DNA of 64,000 nt from Albula goreensis (lineage: Eukaryota > Chordata > Actinopteri > Albuliformes > Albulidae), in assembly GCA_022829145.1 (NCBI GenBank), contig CM040758.1, positions 26,712,075 through 26,776,074 on the forward strand, given 5' to 3'. Under the pieces are notes generated by a model. That model saw nothing but the letters and a program-made list of their open reading frames with translations, did no database searches and was not told the DNA's origin. Numbering within the stretch: position 1 is the stretch's first letter; every line of letters starts with the position of its first letter. A program made the position numbers and the translations under genes. Below are positions 1 through 10,343 of the stretch, one piece after another.

Positions 1-128
1 ACACACACACACACTCAAACACTACTGTTATCACACACACACTCAAACACTACTGTTATCAACACTCACACTCACACACACACACACACACACTACTGTT
101 ATCACACACACACACACACACACTACTG

Positions 129-162
<34 letters not shown>

Positions 163-169
163 CTGTTAT

Positions 170-200
<31 letters not shown>

Positions 201-496
201 AAACACTACTGTTACACACACACACACACACACACACACTCAAACACTACTGTTATCACACACTCACACTCACACACACACACTACTGTTATCACACACA
301 CACACACACACACTCAAACACTACTGTTATCACACACACACACTCAAACACTACTGTTATCACACACACACACACACTCACACTCACACACACACACTAT
401 TGTTATCACACACACACACACACTCAAACACTACTGTTATCACACACTCACACTCACACACACACACACACACACACACTCAAACACTACTGTTAT

Positions 497-527
<31 letters not shown>

Positions 528-557
528 TCAAACACTACTGTTATCACACACACTCAC
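1..557. repeat. compound (CA)n microsatellite array
   Basis: Runs of CA are interrupted about a dozen times by a short unit of the form TCAAACACTACTGTTATCA, so this is a compound array with a higher-order period and not a pure dinucleotide tract. It lies inside an intron of the cd5-like gene on the minus strand; the donor of the preceding exon sits exactly at its right edge (551-557 read on minus as GTGAGTG). Short open frames here are repeat read-through. Confidence 0.95.
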
Positions 558-2399
558 CCTCACACTGAATATGCAGGACAGTGCAGTTCTTGATCACTGT
601 CCCATCTCTCTCGATGCTGTAGCCCTTCCCAGGACCCTCTCTGTCGCTAAGCCTCCTGAAGGGCCCGCATCGTGCCTCCTGGCACACCATGCGCTCATCT
701 ATGCGGTTCCACTTACAGAGGGGTAAGGGCTGCCCGGAGCCCAGCGTCAGGTAGACCACGCCCTCACAGGCCACGCCCCCCAGTCCGATAACACCCAGCA
801 TGGGTGGGGGAGGAGTCTGAGGGGGGTTGGGGGATGGGGCTGGGGAGCAGGAGCAGTTGGTGGGTGAGGAGGAGGAAGAGGATGAGGAAGACGAGGTGTT
901 GGATGAAGAGGCTGATGAAGAAGAACTGGAGGAGAATGGGGAGGATGTTGAAGAGTCGGCTGGCATAGGCTGGGTGCTCTGCTGTATGGTGGTGCCATTT
1001 TGAGTCGTTACGGAGGACACTGAAATACAAAGCAGAGGACGGGGACATCAATAAATAAAGACGCAGACACTCGAAAAAGACGCGCGATGCCCCAGACAGA
1101 CGCCACTCTTGGCTGAGATTAGCACGCCCCAGGACCCCGCAGCGGGCCCACCCAGAGCCGGATCACATCCACGCTCTCATCCCACGCTTATCCCACTCCA
1201 CTAAAGCCTGCTGCCCATTTACAGATCAGACCCATAATTAGAGATCAGGGAGAGATCAGGGGGTTGAGCCAGCTCTGCGGGGTAACGGGCAGGGAATCGG
1301 GCTGGTAAGGATCAGGTCACAGGAGGGGCACTGCCCAAAAACTCAGGGGGCACCAGTGTAGTGTGATGGTTAGGATGCTCCCCCCACAACCCAGAGGCTG
1401 GTGGCTTGAATTCCAAGCTTATAATTGGCTGGCAAAAATTTAGATTACTCATGCTGAGGTAAAAATTCATGCAGGCGTTTTAGTTCTCTGACAGACAGTC
1501 AGTAACTGATACAGTGTATTTTGAGCACAATAAACTGACATCATTGATTTAGTGTACTCTTGAGCAAGATACCTAACCCAGGCTACTTAAATACCCAGCA
1601 GCGCTGGGAAAAAATCATGGAAATCAGGCATTGAGTTAAATTGACAGTAAGGGTCTGTCTGTCCTCATAACATTAACCAAAGTTATTTGGATAGCCAGTG
1701 AGCCCACTTTGTGGTACACCACCCTGGTGTACAACAGGCCCCTCTCAACGAGGCCAGCTTGGGTAAACACAGGCTACATTTAAATACGGAGGTGGATCAC
1801 TGCATCTCATGCCAGAAGCTTTGGTGAATGGCGCTGCTCCCCTTAAACGCGGTGAACAGTATTCCTGTCACCCCAAATTAGACCTGTTCTTCCACCTTAA
1901 AGATACTGATACAAATGACGTAAGGGAAGCAAATTTTTTTACACGATTAAATCACATCAGAAGTTTTGAAGGTGATTAATACAGAGGACTCTCAGAAGCA
2001 TTTCTGACGGCGTGGGAACGGTGAACGTGTAGGAGGGGATTCAACAACTTTAGAGCTCCATGAATATTTAATGAAATTGTTTTATTCCAATATGCACCAA
2101 ACTTTAACTTATTTCGGGTAGCTGCATGGATGAATAGTAGCCAGAAAAGGCTCTCTTTTCAAAAATGAGGGAAAAAAGTTTTTTTTTTTTTTTACAAAAC
2201 AGGTTAGTCTTGGCAGTAAAAAGTATATGATGGATAACAAGGAAACCAAGTGAATGGCAGAGCTAAAAGCTTTTGACATGAATTTTAGACACAGACATTC
2301 ACCAAAATGGCTCGTATGTGAGAATGGTGGGTAAGATTTTGACTTACCCAAACTCAGCAGTAGATGAGCAAGGAGTATCCCTGTTGCCGTGACGTCCAT
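558..2399 (-). CDS. cd5-like SRCR-domain membrane receptor, 5' part (3' exons beyond left edge)
   Basis: Two coding exons on minus: 2348-2399 and 558-1019. The first starts at ATG 2399 and encodes a signal peptide, MDVTATGILLAHLLLSLG, ending at a GTAAGT donor in phase 1. The second begins after TTTCAG in the matching phase and encodes a Ser/Thr-rich and then Pro-rich stalk of about 70 residues, followed by an SRCR-type domain. Visible SRCR features are GGVACEGVVY near the start, MVCQEARCG in the middle and KNCTVLHIQCEG at the end, with six cysteines. In CD5 and CD6, SRCR domains bind ligands and tune lymphocyte receptor signalling. The CD5 call rests on the Pro-rich linker leading into an xCxGVV SRCR start and on vps37c being next door, as in human 11q12.2. 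A different SRCR receptor, or CD6, remains possible. Transmembrane and cytoplasmic exons are not in the window. The poly-Ser stretch directly after the signal peptide replaces the first SRCR domain of mammalian CD5. Confidence 0.62.
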
Positions 2400-2405
2400 T
2401 GACTG

Positions 2406-2485
2406 AGAGCCAGGGAAAAATAATCAATCACAGAGCACAGGGGTTACAAGAGCCAGGGAAAAATAATCAATCACAGAGCACAGGT
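2406..2485. repeat. 44-bp tandem duplication upstream of the cd5-like start
   Basis: A block of about 36 bases beginning GAGCCAGGGAAAAATAATCA occurs at 2406-2441 and again at 2450-2485, essentially unchanged. It lies just upstream (on minus) of the cd5-like ATG, so it would fall in the 5'UTR or proximal promoter. Confidence 0.9.
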
Positions 2486-2546
2486 TAACATTCGTTACGG
2501 CCATGGGATAACTGATGAGCAATTACAGTTAAAGTGTCTATCCCTG

Positions 2547-2770
2547 GTCCTCAAGAGTCATGGGTTCTGATTGGGTCTCCAAACCTGGCCCTGAAGAACC
2601 ACAGGTTCTGATTGGGTCTCCAAACCTGGCCCTGAAGAACCACAGGTTCTGATTGGGTTCTCAAACCTGACCCTGAAGAGACAAAGGTTCTGATTGGGTA
2701 CCCATCCCTGATCCTAGAGAACCACAAGTTCTGACTTGTATTCCCAACCCTGCTCCTGGAGAGACACAGA
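2547..2770. repeat. minisatellite, about 41-bp unit, five diverged copies
   Basis: Copies share the pattern GTTCTGATTGGGT...CCTGGCCCTGAAGAACCACAG. Later copies are more diverged. The motif resembles the common fish tandem sequence about a product being tested against a well-known 'lone gene' repeat only in base composition, so I assign no family. No coding value is seen. Confidence 0.85.
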
Positions 2771-2779
2771 TACTGACAG

Positions 2780-5700
2780 CTCTGACCCACATAAAAATCA
2801 GAAACCAGATTAGTAAAGCAGCTGGCCCTCGATGAACTCATTTGCATTGCTGAAAATAGGCTATGATACCTCACTAGGCTATGATACCTCACTTCTCATT
2901 CTTTGTGTAAGAGAAGAGATATTTGTTTTTAGTGTAAACAGAAGGAGACCACCCAAGGGTCTGGGGAGGATTCCCCCCAAATAGAGTATTGTAAACCCAG
3001 TCTCTCGCCTCCATTATAGCATTCTACAAATGCAAGTCTTGTTAAACAGCTCCTTCCATTCTTCATCCACCCAGCTGAAACATCTACAAAGCGACTGAAA
3101 CTATTTAAACGCTAAAATGCTAATCAATAATATTAACCTTAAAAAAGCCACACACCAAGTAATCACTTGTCATTGAGGTAAATGAGCTATAAATCCGGGC
3201 CCCTCATCTTCCCCCTGACTGTTGATTTAGGGCCGAATTCAGACATGCGCTGAGGTGCTTTTTCCGTGTTAAATTATCATTGTGAGAATGGGAGATCTAC
3301 ACAGAAAATACACTTAAGGGCAGCTCTGAATTCGGCCCTCAGTGACTCAGTCCCTTCCATGTCACCCGTGACTCTGATTAAAAAAAGAGAATCGCACTCA
3401 GCTGATGTTATGTTACACGAACGCCAAACATTAGCTTATGTGCATTCAGGAAGCAATGAGCTGCAGCGGCCTGGTTCTGTGACTGTGTGTCTGGGCGTGA
3501 GTGAGAGACGGCCAAGCCCTAATCAAAGCATAAAAAGGTGAAGTTTGATCGGTTAAATGATCTCTCACCAACATGCAGTCACGGTTGAATATGTGTCATG
3601 TTTGTTATTATTTTGTGTGCTGTTTAATTGGGCATTCAGCCTCAAGTATAACCATGAGCTGCCGAGGACGGGAGGACACGGGCCTGGTGCGATGGTAAAT
3701 TATCATTTTTAGAGAAATATATCAACAACAAAACTGGAGCTACAATTTACAGTCGCACTGCCAACAAAATGGCTCCAATATGCTACTCCAATAAGTATGT
3801 GAATGATTATGTGGTTAGTTGGCAACCTTCATTTCTCCACGGATTTCCCATTGAGAACAGTTTTTTGTTTTTTTTTTACAATGCCATCCTGACAGACACA
3901 ATACAAAACAAAATGGACATAGAACCAGGGGTGTTGCTAGACTTGAGGCACTACTGGGGCACAGGGCCCCAGCGCTCACACCCTCACACATGCAATTTAT
4001 GATAAATGGCAAAAGACTAGTTATTTTTCATGAACATTTACAAATAATTACTGGAGCACGCGCCCCAGTAAATAGGGTCCGGTGACGCCCCTGCATAGCA
4101 CTATAAAACATTTTTTTACTCCATGATCCCCTTCTTCAAGAATGTTTGAAACACAAAACGCGGAACGTATTCAGCTCACTGTGTGTAAAAATACAATCTC
4201 CAATCGATAGCCAGACAGAATCACTGGCACAAACCCATATGCTAGCATGAGCTACGAACAAACTCCTGCTTCTTCAGCTAAATGAGCTCATACACAACAA
4301 GTTAAATATCAACAAAATGAATCACAATGAAATAAAATGAAAAGAGATGTACTGTCTCTCAATAATGATTCAGTCTATCTACTTAGGCCTCATGTACAAG
4401 CGTTTGTTCGCAAAGTTTCCCTCTGTTATTTGACGTGCTCTTGCTCTGTGTTTACCCATGTTAAAAGTTTCCTGATATCAACAACACCAATCACAATCAA
4501 ATAGCATCAGTAAGGAAACACATTGTGTAGTCTCAGGGTCCACCATTTTAGCAACAAGTCAAACTATTTAGGACTAGTGAACAGCCCATTGGAAAGTTTT
4601 ACACTGTTGGTAGTCACACTTTTGCTCTATGTTTACTGGTGTTAAAAGCTTACTATCATCAACAACATGAATCACAATCAAATAAGTAAAGGGACACACT
4701 GGTTAGTTTCAGGCTTGACCATTTCAGTATTCGGTCCTACTATCTGGGTCTAGTGAACAGCCCATTGGAAAGTTTTCCTTCGCTAACTGTCAACATCTAG
4801 CTCTGTCCTCATCCTTTGCCCTCATGTTAAGAAGTTTATGCTGCCGCGCGGATACTGTGAGAGGTTCTAGAATGCCGATGAGTAGCCTGCAGTTTGGAAC
4901 AGCTCTGCAGAAATAATCCGGAGATACTTCAGCGAACGGAGTTTTCTCTTACCGTAAAGAACATGTGCCAGAGGATTGACAGCAAAACGACGAAGAGAGA
5001 AAGAGTGGCAAGTGCTTGAAAAACACAGCTAGAGGAAGTGTGAAGGTGTGTAAATCCTACTCTCTCTCTTTCTCTACATCACTTGCTGCTTCATTGCTTT
5101 GCAGTCGAGCAGAACTTCCTTACATCAAAGCACATGACAACCACTTTTCAAAAAAGAGAGGGAGTGTGGAGGAACAGAGTGAGTGGGTGAAAGAATAGAA
5201 AGAGAATGCAGAATTCAAGGCTGGCAGAAGGCACAGAAGAACCCTAACTTTATGGAGATGTATCAGCGCAATGTTAATGTTCCTTATATCCCCTTCACTC
5301 AGTGCTAATGTACTGTACTGTGTTAACTCTCTCTCCCTCAGTGCGATGTTACTGTACTGTATTAAGCCTCTCTCTTGGTGCAGTGTAATGTGCAGTGTCT
5401 TATCTCAGTGTAGTGTAAGCAAACGTGGTGTTTGGTGTTATTCTTATTTTCATCTTCATCACTTTCCTCGTCAGCGCGTGCCACCCCTCTGCCCTCTCTC
5501 CTCTTTTCGGCCGTCCGATTACTCACCTTCTCCGTGTCTCTCTCCCCCTCCCCGCACCCTGCTCCCCGCGTTCACCTCCGCCACCCCTCTATCCTTTGCT
5601 GTTTCGCTCCCTTTCATCTTTCGTCGGTGGTTTACCGTTCCGCAGATTGACAGGAAGACACGTCAGTTGCCCCCATCCCCAAGAAATTGAGTTTACGCTT

Positions 5701-8700
5701 CTGTATGCTCTACATGGTTTAATGTTGCCGAAACACGTGCGAGAAAACACCAATACATCAGTAACTCTAAAACAAAGTCACAATGACGAGTGATAACCAT
5801 TTAATGTGATGAGAAACCATAAATAAATCAGAGGGGAAAATAACAGAATAAACAGAAGCAGAAAATACACAGAATCATTTACAGCAAAGAGGGGCTTGTT
5901 TGAGTAGCGGGCAAGGTTTGAGTGAGGGTCACAATTCATTTCTAACTGTATTACATTGGTTCTGTTCTGTCTGTTCTGGACATTTATTGTGTCATGAGCA
6001 TAAGGTGAAATAATGAACTTCTGGCAAATAAAGGGCAATACTAGCCCATCCTTCAATACTACCTTGGAACAATGCAAAACACATTTGACATGACACATAT
6101 TCGTATGCGTGGGAATAGCTAAGAAGTGTGGAGTCTTCAAACCTTGTCATGGAATGGAGCAGAAAGGGGAACATCGGTAATTTGTTGTTTTACATCACCA
6201 TCATCCTACACGTCTCTAAACGCAACCGTCTCTATACGCAGTTAAATCTCTTACAAGCGTGCGACGCACTGCAGAGGTTTTCACGAAAAGCGTGGTGAAC
6301 AGCGGGCGCAGTGCTCATAAGATTATTCCAGATGGGTTTCTAATGATAGTTGTTTTCGTGTTCAGGTTGTTTTAAACTCCTTGTTCCGTATCTGTGTGTG
6401 CGGTGACCGCGCGCGAGGTAGGCCCACTTGACAATGCACATCTTGAAACTCCTCCAGCATTCAAAGTAATTCACTGTAAGACTAATAATAAAATAATTTA
6501 TTGATTTAAAATCGTGTCATTTTTCCTAGGCTTAACGCCTTTCTTCGAGTAGGCAACGGTTTAGTACAGGTATTTGGTGTCTTTCATGCAACACAACTAG
6601 TTATTCATGTATAATTAATATCTTACAGCGGCATAATTTACATTTAACACATTGGTCATCAAGAAGACAACTGGATTGCATATTTGAGCAGCCTACTTTG
6701 CTAAACAATAAGCACAATTTATTTAATAAACCAAACTCGCATGCCTACTGGATTTTGTGTCTAGTTTAAGTAGTCTTACCAGTACGCCGAGTATCTTTAT
6801 TTGATTTTTATCCTTGTATCTGCATTTCCCCATCGTTTCATCTTCCTGAATGCATGCTTTTATGAGACTTAAAACAGCATTTTAGCGCAAACTTTAAAGT
6901 TGTCTCACGAACCTGTACCTTTGTTTCCCGATAGTATAATCTAGTGTGCTTGTCATTCGCCTCCAGTTCAAATACATACTTCCAGCCTACATATCTAAAC
7001 GTTCACACTTCACCCATGTTTTCGACACAAAAATTCCACACTTAAAGTACTCGCATACGATTGATAAAATCTGAAAAAGTATTTGTTTAAAATATCGAAA
7101 ATTCGTTTTGCGAAAATCAAAAAGGTGAGAAGTTCCAACGAGATAAACACCCTGGGAAACAGACGTTTAAAACTTTACATCATTATTAAAATTTATTTCG
7201 ACCAGCCAACACTAAATTGTTGGTTGTTTCTACTAAATTCAACGTGACAGTCATGTAATATACGGGCACGGCGCCGGTTTAGTCGCCCCGAAATTTTCAT
7301 TCTGTGCCACAATCTCGAGATCTGTGTGGGACTCTGTGGCGAGCGGATATGCAAATATTTCAACTTGAGAAACAAGAATTGGTACAAAACTCCTGACTGC
7401 CCTCTAGCGGCCAATGTTGTGTGGAGCGTCCATGACGTGCACGCCCCATAGGAACCCAGCCACAAATCTCCAACAGCAGAGCAAAACTGAACTTTTTGTG
7501 AAAGCCCCAATTTGGACTTTTCATTTGTGGTTCAGAAAGTTGACATTTGACCATATTTTAACTTTGCTGTATTGTTTAAACAACATTGCATCGATGGACG
7601 AATTAGGATTGCAATGTCTTGAGAATATGCAATGGAACCCATGTCTTTTTCTGAACTTACATTTAGTTATGTGGCTGATTATTTTCCCTCATTATTTGTT
7701 CCTTTGTTTCAATGTTTATGAGAGTTACAGTCTCTTTATCCACAACGCTACCCTTAAAGCAAGTCTAATGGCCCAGCTATGTTTCCCCTATTCAATAAGG
7801 GCCGAATCCAGACACGAGTTAAGTGATGCTTACGCCCATTTTCCACTCAATGACATGCAACTTGGAAAAAGGGCGAAACTCTGGTCTGGATTGGGCCCAA
7901 AATTGTTATTCTCTTTATTCTGGTGTTCGGGTGGGATAATAAATGCAGTAAGCAACACAGAAAACAGGAACCAGCAGGAAAAAAACCCAAAACCAGGCTT
8001 TCAGAAATCAGGTTCAGTATTTAATATTCACACCAACTTAAACAGGCTACAGTCAGAACCGCCACAATAAATCTGTATGCACAAAATTGCACTTCTAAAT
8101 ATTTTCATTCCTTTCTTATAGTTTTATATTTAGCGCCCCCTCCCCTCCCCAATCACTCTATGGTTGTCCAGGCAACTCCAGTCAATGTATGTACACTGGC
8201 ATCAGTAGAACACTTGGCCAAGGTTTGGCCACACCCACTCTCCAAACCACACCCACTCTCCAGACATCAGACTCAATTCTTACAGGATGAGACGGTCAGA
8301 GCCACACCATTATTTTTCTCCTTATTTTAAACCTGTCACTTCTATTAGTCATTTTTTATACAAATTACAGATAATGCTCTCATATGGTTAATCTATATAC
8401 ACACGCACACTCACACGCACTCACAGGCAAAATTGTCATGCTTTTGTAATGAATGAAAAGAGAAGACAGACAGAGAGATGTGGAATACATGGGGTGAAGG
8501 ACAGGGAAAAAGACCCAGGATAGAAGGAGACAGACATATGTATGCAGAGAGAGAATCAAAGCGACACTCAGAGAGACATGACTATGTAGTTTATATGCTG
8601 TCACGAGAATGCATCATATTTGTATGTAAAAAAAACTTCAAAATCTCTGCTATGTTGTAGGTATGCATTCATCCATTGGAAGGAATGGGATTGGGGTCAT

Positions 8701-9660
8701 GTGGGCAAATTTTTTTTTGAGAGAGAAATGAGTATTGCACATGACAGCATTAAAAGGGGTCAAAAGTAGTGCCTATGACATCATCAAAAGGGGGCACACA
8801 GAGTGAACAGGACAACACTGAAGGACAGAGAGAGAAGTAGATATGTCATGGATATGATTAAAAGGGGGTTGTGAGCATTATGTGAGCAGGGAGGTTCAGT
8901 ACAACACCCCCGTCAGCTCTGACACGCCGCCTGTCACACCAGCTAGCGCCGAATCTAAAGTATCTTTGTCCTTCCGCAGAACCATGAAAATAACAACATA
9001 CCCATATAGCCATTTCAATACCCGTAACCATAACAACGACCATAACCACTTAACCATGACAACGTAACTGCAGCCACAAACACGTCTATGTCCGGCTCTC
9101 GGCTGGTGTGTCCGATGAAAGTTTGGGGGGGGCGGGAGGACGGAGGGAGGATTTTCTTTGTCTGTTTTTTGGGAAGACTGGGTTAAAGTCTCATTCTATG
9201 CAACAGCACCCTCTGCTGGTCTACAGAGCCCCTGTGCTCTGCCTGCAGCAGCTGCGTAATTCGGACAGTGTCATTTCCAGGGACATAGCAGCGATCACTC
9301 AGGCTCAGATAAGAACAGACCTGGCTGCACCATGACAACTATAATTAACCAATGACAGGGGTGACAGCAACAGCTACCAATGACATTTACGCTGAACTCA
9401 GGATGTCTTGGCCAATTAATGGCATGGTCAAAAATCATGCAGACTGAGACTTGTGTGCTTGAGACTTGGATTGACAGATGCTGAAGAATTTTTAAAAAAT
9501 GTTTCTGGTGTACATGCTGGCCTATGGCAGATTGTTGTCAGGTTTGCTATGATGGTCCAGTCTTGAAGATGTGCTACTTATGAAAGTCACTCAAAGAATC
9601 CCTGCTTTCAAGGCTTAAATTAGCTGCTGATCAAAAGGAAATCACCAACACCTGCAGACA
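2780..9660. other. intergenic region without a supported gene
   Basis: No exon chain with splice sites and family similarity was found on either strand. The region holds the duplicated block at 4430-4800, a degenerate GTGCTAATGTACTGTACTG-type repeat at 5290-5420, pyrimidine-rich DNA at 5420-5640 and an isolated octamer-like ATGCAAAT near 7351. The 218-residue open frame at 7414-8070 has no splice context, composition or similarity that supports it. Confidence 0.55.
4430..4800. repeat. tandem duplication, unit about 183 bp
   Basis: Two diverged copies. The segment with GTTTAC(C/T)..GTGTTAAAAG and ATCAACAACA at about 4448 recurs at about 4631. Each copy ends in the shared block CTAGTGAACAGCCCATTGGAAAGTTTT (at about 4575 and 4750). 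A weaker third start is visible near 4797. No open frame is conserved between copies. Confidence 0.75.
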
Positions 9661-9666
9661 CAGCGG

Positions 9667-10067
9667 AGTTAAACCTGCAGACACTGTGGCCCTGCAGGAC
9701 TGGAGTTAAACCTGCAGACACTGCAGCCCTCCAGGACTGGAGTTAAACCTGCAGACACTGCAGCCCTCCAGGACTGGAGTTAAACCTGCAGACACTGCGG
9801 CCCTCCAGGACTGGAGTTAAACCTGCAGACACTGCGGCCCTCCAGGACTGGAGTTAAACCTGCAGACACTGCGGCCCTCCAGGATTGGAGTTAAACCTGC
9901 AGACACCGGCCCTCCAGGACTGGAGTTAAACCTGCAGACACTGCGGCCCTCCAGGATTGGAGTTAAACCTGCAGACACTCCAGGACTGAGTTAAACCTGC
10001 AGACACTGCAGCCCTCCAGGACTGGAGTTAAACCTGCAGACACTGTGGCCCACCAGTACTGGAGTTT
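9667..10067. repeat. 37-bp minisatellite, about 11 copies
   Basis: The unit reads TTAAACCTGCAGACACTGCG followed by GCCCTCCAGGACTGGAG. Copies are nearly identical, with a few internal deletions (9904, 9978). The same unit in reverse complement forms a second array at about 11965-12195. It lies immediately downstream of the vps37c poly(A) signal. Confidence 0.95.
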
Positions 10068-10115
10068 CACACTCGAGGTTTATAGTTATCACTCTCGGGT
10101 CAGCAAGCCCTGACT

Positions 10116-10121
10116 TTTATT
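10116..10121 (-). other. poly(A) signal of vps37c
   Basis: AATAAA on the minus strand, about 225 bases past the inferred vps37c stop codon at 10344. It is the first canonical hexamer downstream of the gene. Confidence 0.55.
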
Positions 10122-10343
10122 ATGGGGTGTAAAATGGCTGAACCCTGGCCTGCTCCATAGAGGGGAGAGAGGCCAGAGAAAGTGACTACAAATCCCACCG
10201 ATGTTTCATACTTTAGAAAAAATCCCTGTAAACTGATTCTGTGCCCACATGATGCAGCAAAGGAACTGAGAGAGAGAGAGGAGGAGGGATGAGTGTGGAT
10301 CGGAGTGAGAGACGTGGAGGGTGTGTGAGTGAGGGAGTAGGGT

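Noticed and set aside
544..1020. Plain reading of the minus frame as a complete 158-residue protein
   Set aside because: The first GTG/Met is split by a splice acceptor and the frame ends in the (CA)n intron; the exon is 558-1019 with a separate signal-peptide exon at 2348-2399.
7414..8070. 218-codon plus-strand open frame
   Set aside because: No family similarity, no signal or domain pattern and no splice context; composition is that of AT-rich noncoding DNA.
9667..10067. CRISPR-like appearance of regularly repeated 30-45-bp units here and elsewhere
   Set aside because: Units are contiguous, with no unique spacers, in a vertebrate intron-rich region; these are minisatellites.
10100..10343. 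Extension of the vps37c frame to a stop at 10100
   Set aside because: The sequence beyond the suspected frameshift lacks family similarity, whereas the alternative frame ends with the expected VPS37C C-terminus at 10344.
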